NCBI RefSeq assembly: GCF_027244095.1
Contig: NC_069658.1
Span: 422,184,687 to 422,248,686 of the forward strand
DNA from: Hemicordylus capensis
Lineage: Eukaryota > Chordata > Lepidosauria > Squamata > Cordylidae
DNA: 64,000 nucleotides
Reading direction: 5' to 3'
Part shown: piece after piece, positions 63,613 to 64,000 of the stretch
Numbering within the stretch: position 1 is the first letter of the stretch
Layout of the letters: each line of letters starts with the position of its first letter
Program-made: the position numbers and the translations under genes
The notes under the pieces: generated by a model
The model's database searches: none
The model's input: only the letters and a program-made list of their open reading frames with translations
What the model was told of the DNA's origin: nothing

Positions 63613-64000
63613 TGAGAGAATAGCCAAGGTGAGCACCATGGCTGAGAGGGGTCCTCCATGGTCATAGTTCAACACTCTAGCCACCATGTCCAAATGACTC
63701 TCTTTCAAACCCATGGTAAACTCCTATTAAGCGTATGGTTATATTGGGTGTCTTTGGCAGCAGGGCTTAGAGAGACGGGAAAGGCACGCTGGACACCATA
63801 ATGATGGTGATGACTGACTTCATGCCGGAATAGCTGCATCGTAATCATTTGGCCCTGTCGGAGATCATTGGTGTCAAGGAATGTGTTGAGTCATCATTCC
63901 TTATTCAAGAGGTCCTCGCTTGTCAGTTTCCACAGTATTCGGATTGTGTACGTGTGGCAGGGAGGGGTTGGGGTGCTCTATATGTGGCTAATAAGTTGTT
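63613..64000. other. No recognised feature
   Basis: The final stretch reads like mixed unique or L2 5' DNA ('gtcatagttcaacactctag'). Nothing can be called with support. Confidence 0.35.

Overview
The window looks like nuclear DNA of a squamate reptile, probably a lizard. The evidence is the repeat content: three full or partial SINEs with a BovB-type 3' end (the Sauria SINE pattern), many L2-clade and CR1 LINE 3' ends, an R4/Dong-type LINE, and a dense layer of short hAT-like non-autonomous DNA transposons with intact 8-bp target duplications. No complete host protein-coding gene is recognisable. The only host-like signal is a GC-rich, CpG-rich block at about 33.7-36.9 kb, which resembles a promoter island. 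It holds a possible non-coding first exon ending at a GTAAGT donor at 34514. Layout: 0.001-10 kb is mixed repeats (CR1 tail, hAT MITEs, SINEs, a foldback at 4920-5105, a 1.8-kb hAT element at 7806-9602, a foldback at 9718-9991). 10.2-15 kb is an L2 LINE interrupted twice by a GC-rich hairpin-rich transposon, and probably itself sitting inside another inverted-repeat element. 15-19.7 kb holds a 30-bp minisatellite, L2 tails and another hairpin-rich element. 19.75-22.4 kb is an internally deleted R4/Dong LINE on the minus strand. 24.1-27.9 kb is an L2 RT fragment plus two hairpin-rich elements, one of them split by a hAT insertion at the loop of a hairpin, then an L2 3' end split by a Sauria SINE. 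29-33 kb has SINEs, a LINE 3' fragment with a zinc-knuckle-like motif, and a SINE split by a hAT. 33.7-36.9 kb is the CpG-rich block. 37-47 kb is relatively repeat-poor. 48.4-64 kb is again repeat-dense: a fossil fragment of Ty1/copia reverse transcriptase (48894-49210), SINEs whose 5' part resembles 5S rRNA, five related hAT elements, and a 151-bp-arm inverted pair of R4/Dong 3' ends. The elements do not form a pathway. What they record is nesting order: LINE bodies are split by DNA transposons, hairpin-rich elements are split by hATs, and SINEs are split by hATs or land in LINE tails. The most unusual items are the chain-of-hairpins transposon family, the hAT insertion at a hairpin loop, the 5S-headed SINEs, the copia fossil, and the R4/Dong copies that repeatedly abut trinucleotide microsatellites. 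Family assignments are from memory of motifs and termini; no database search was run.
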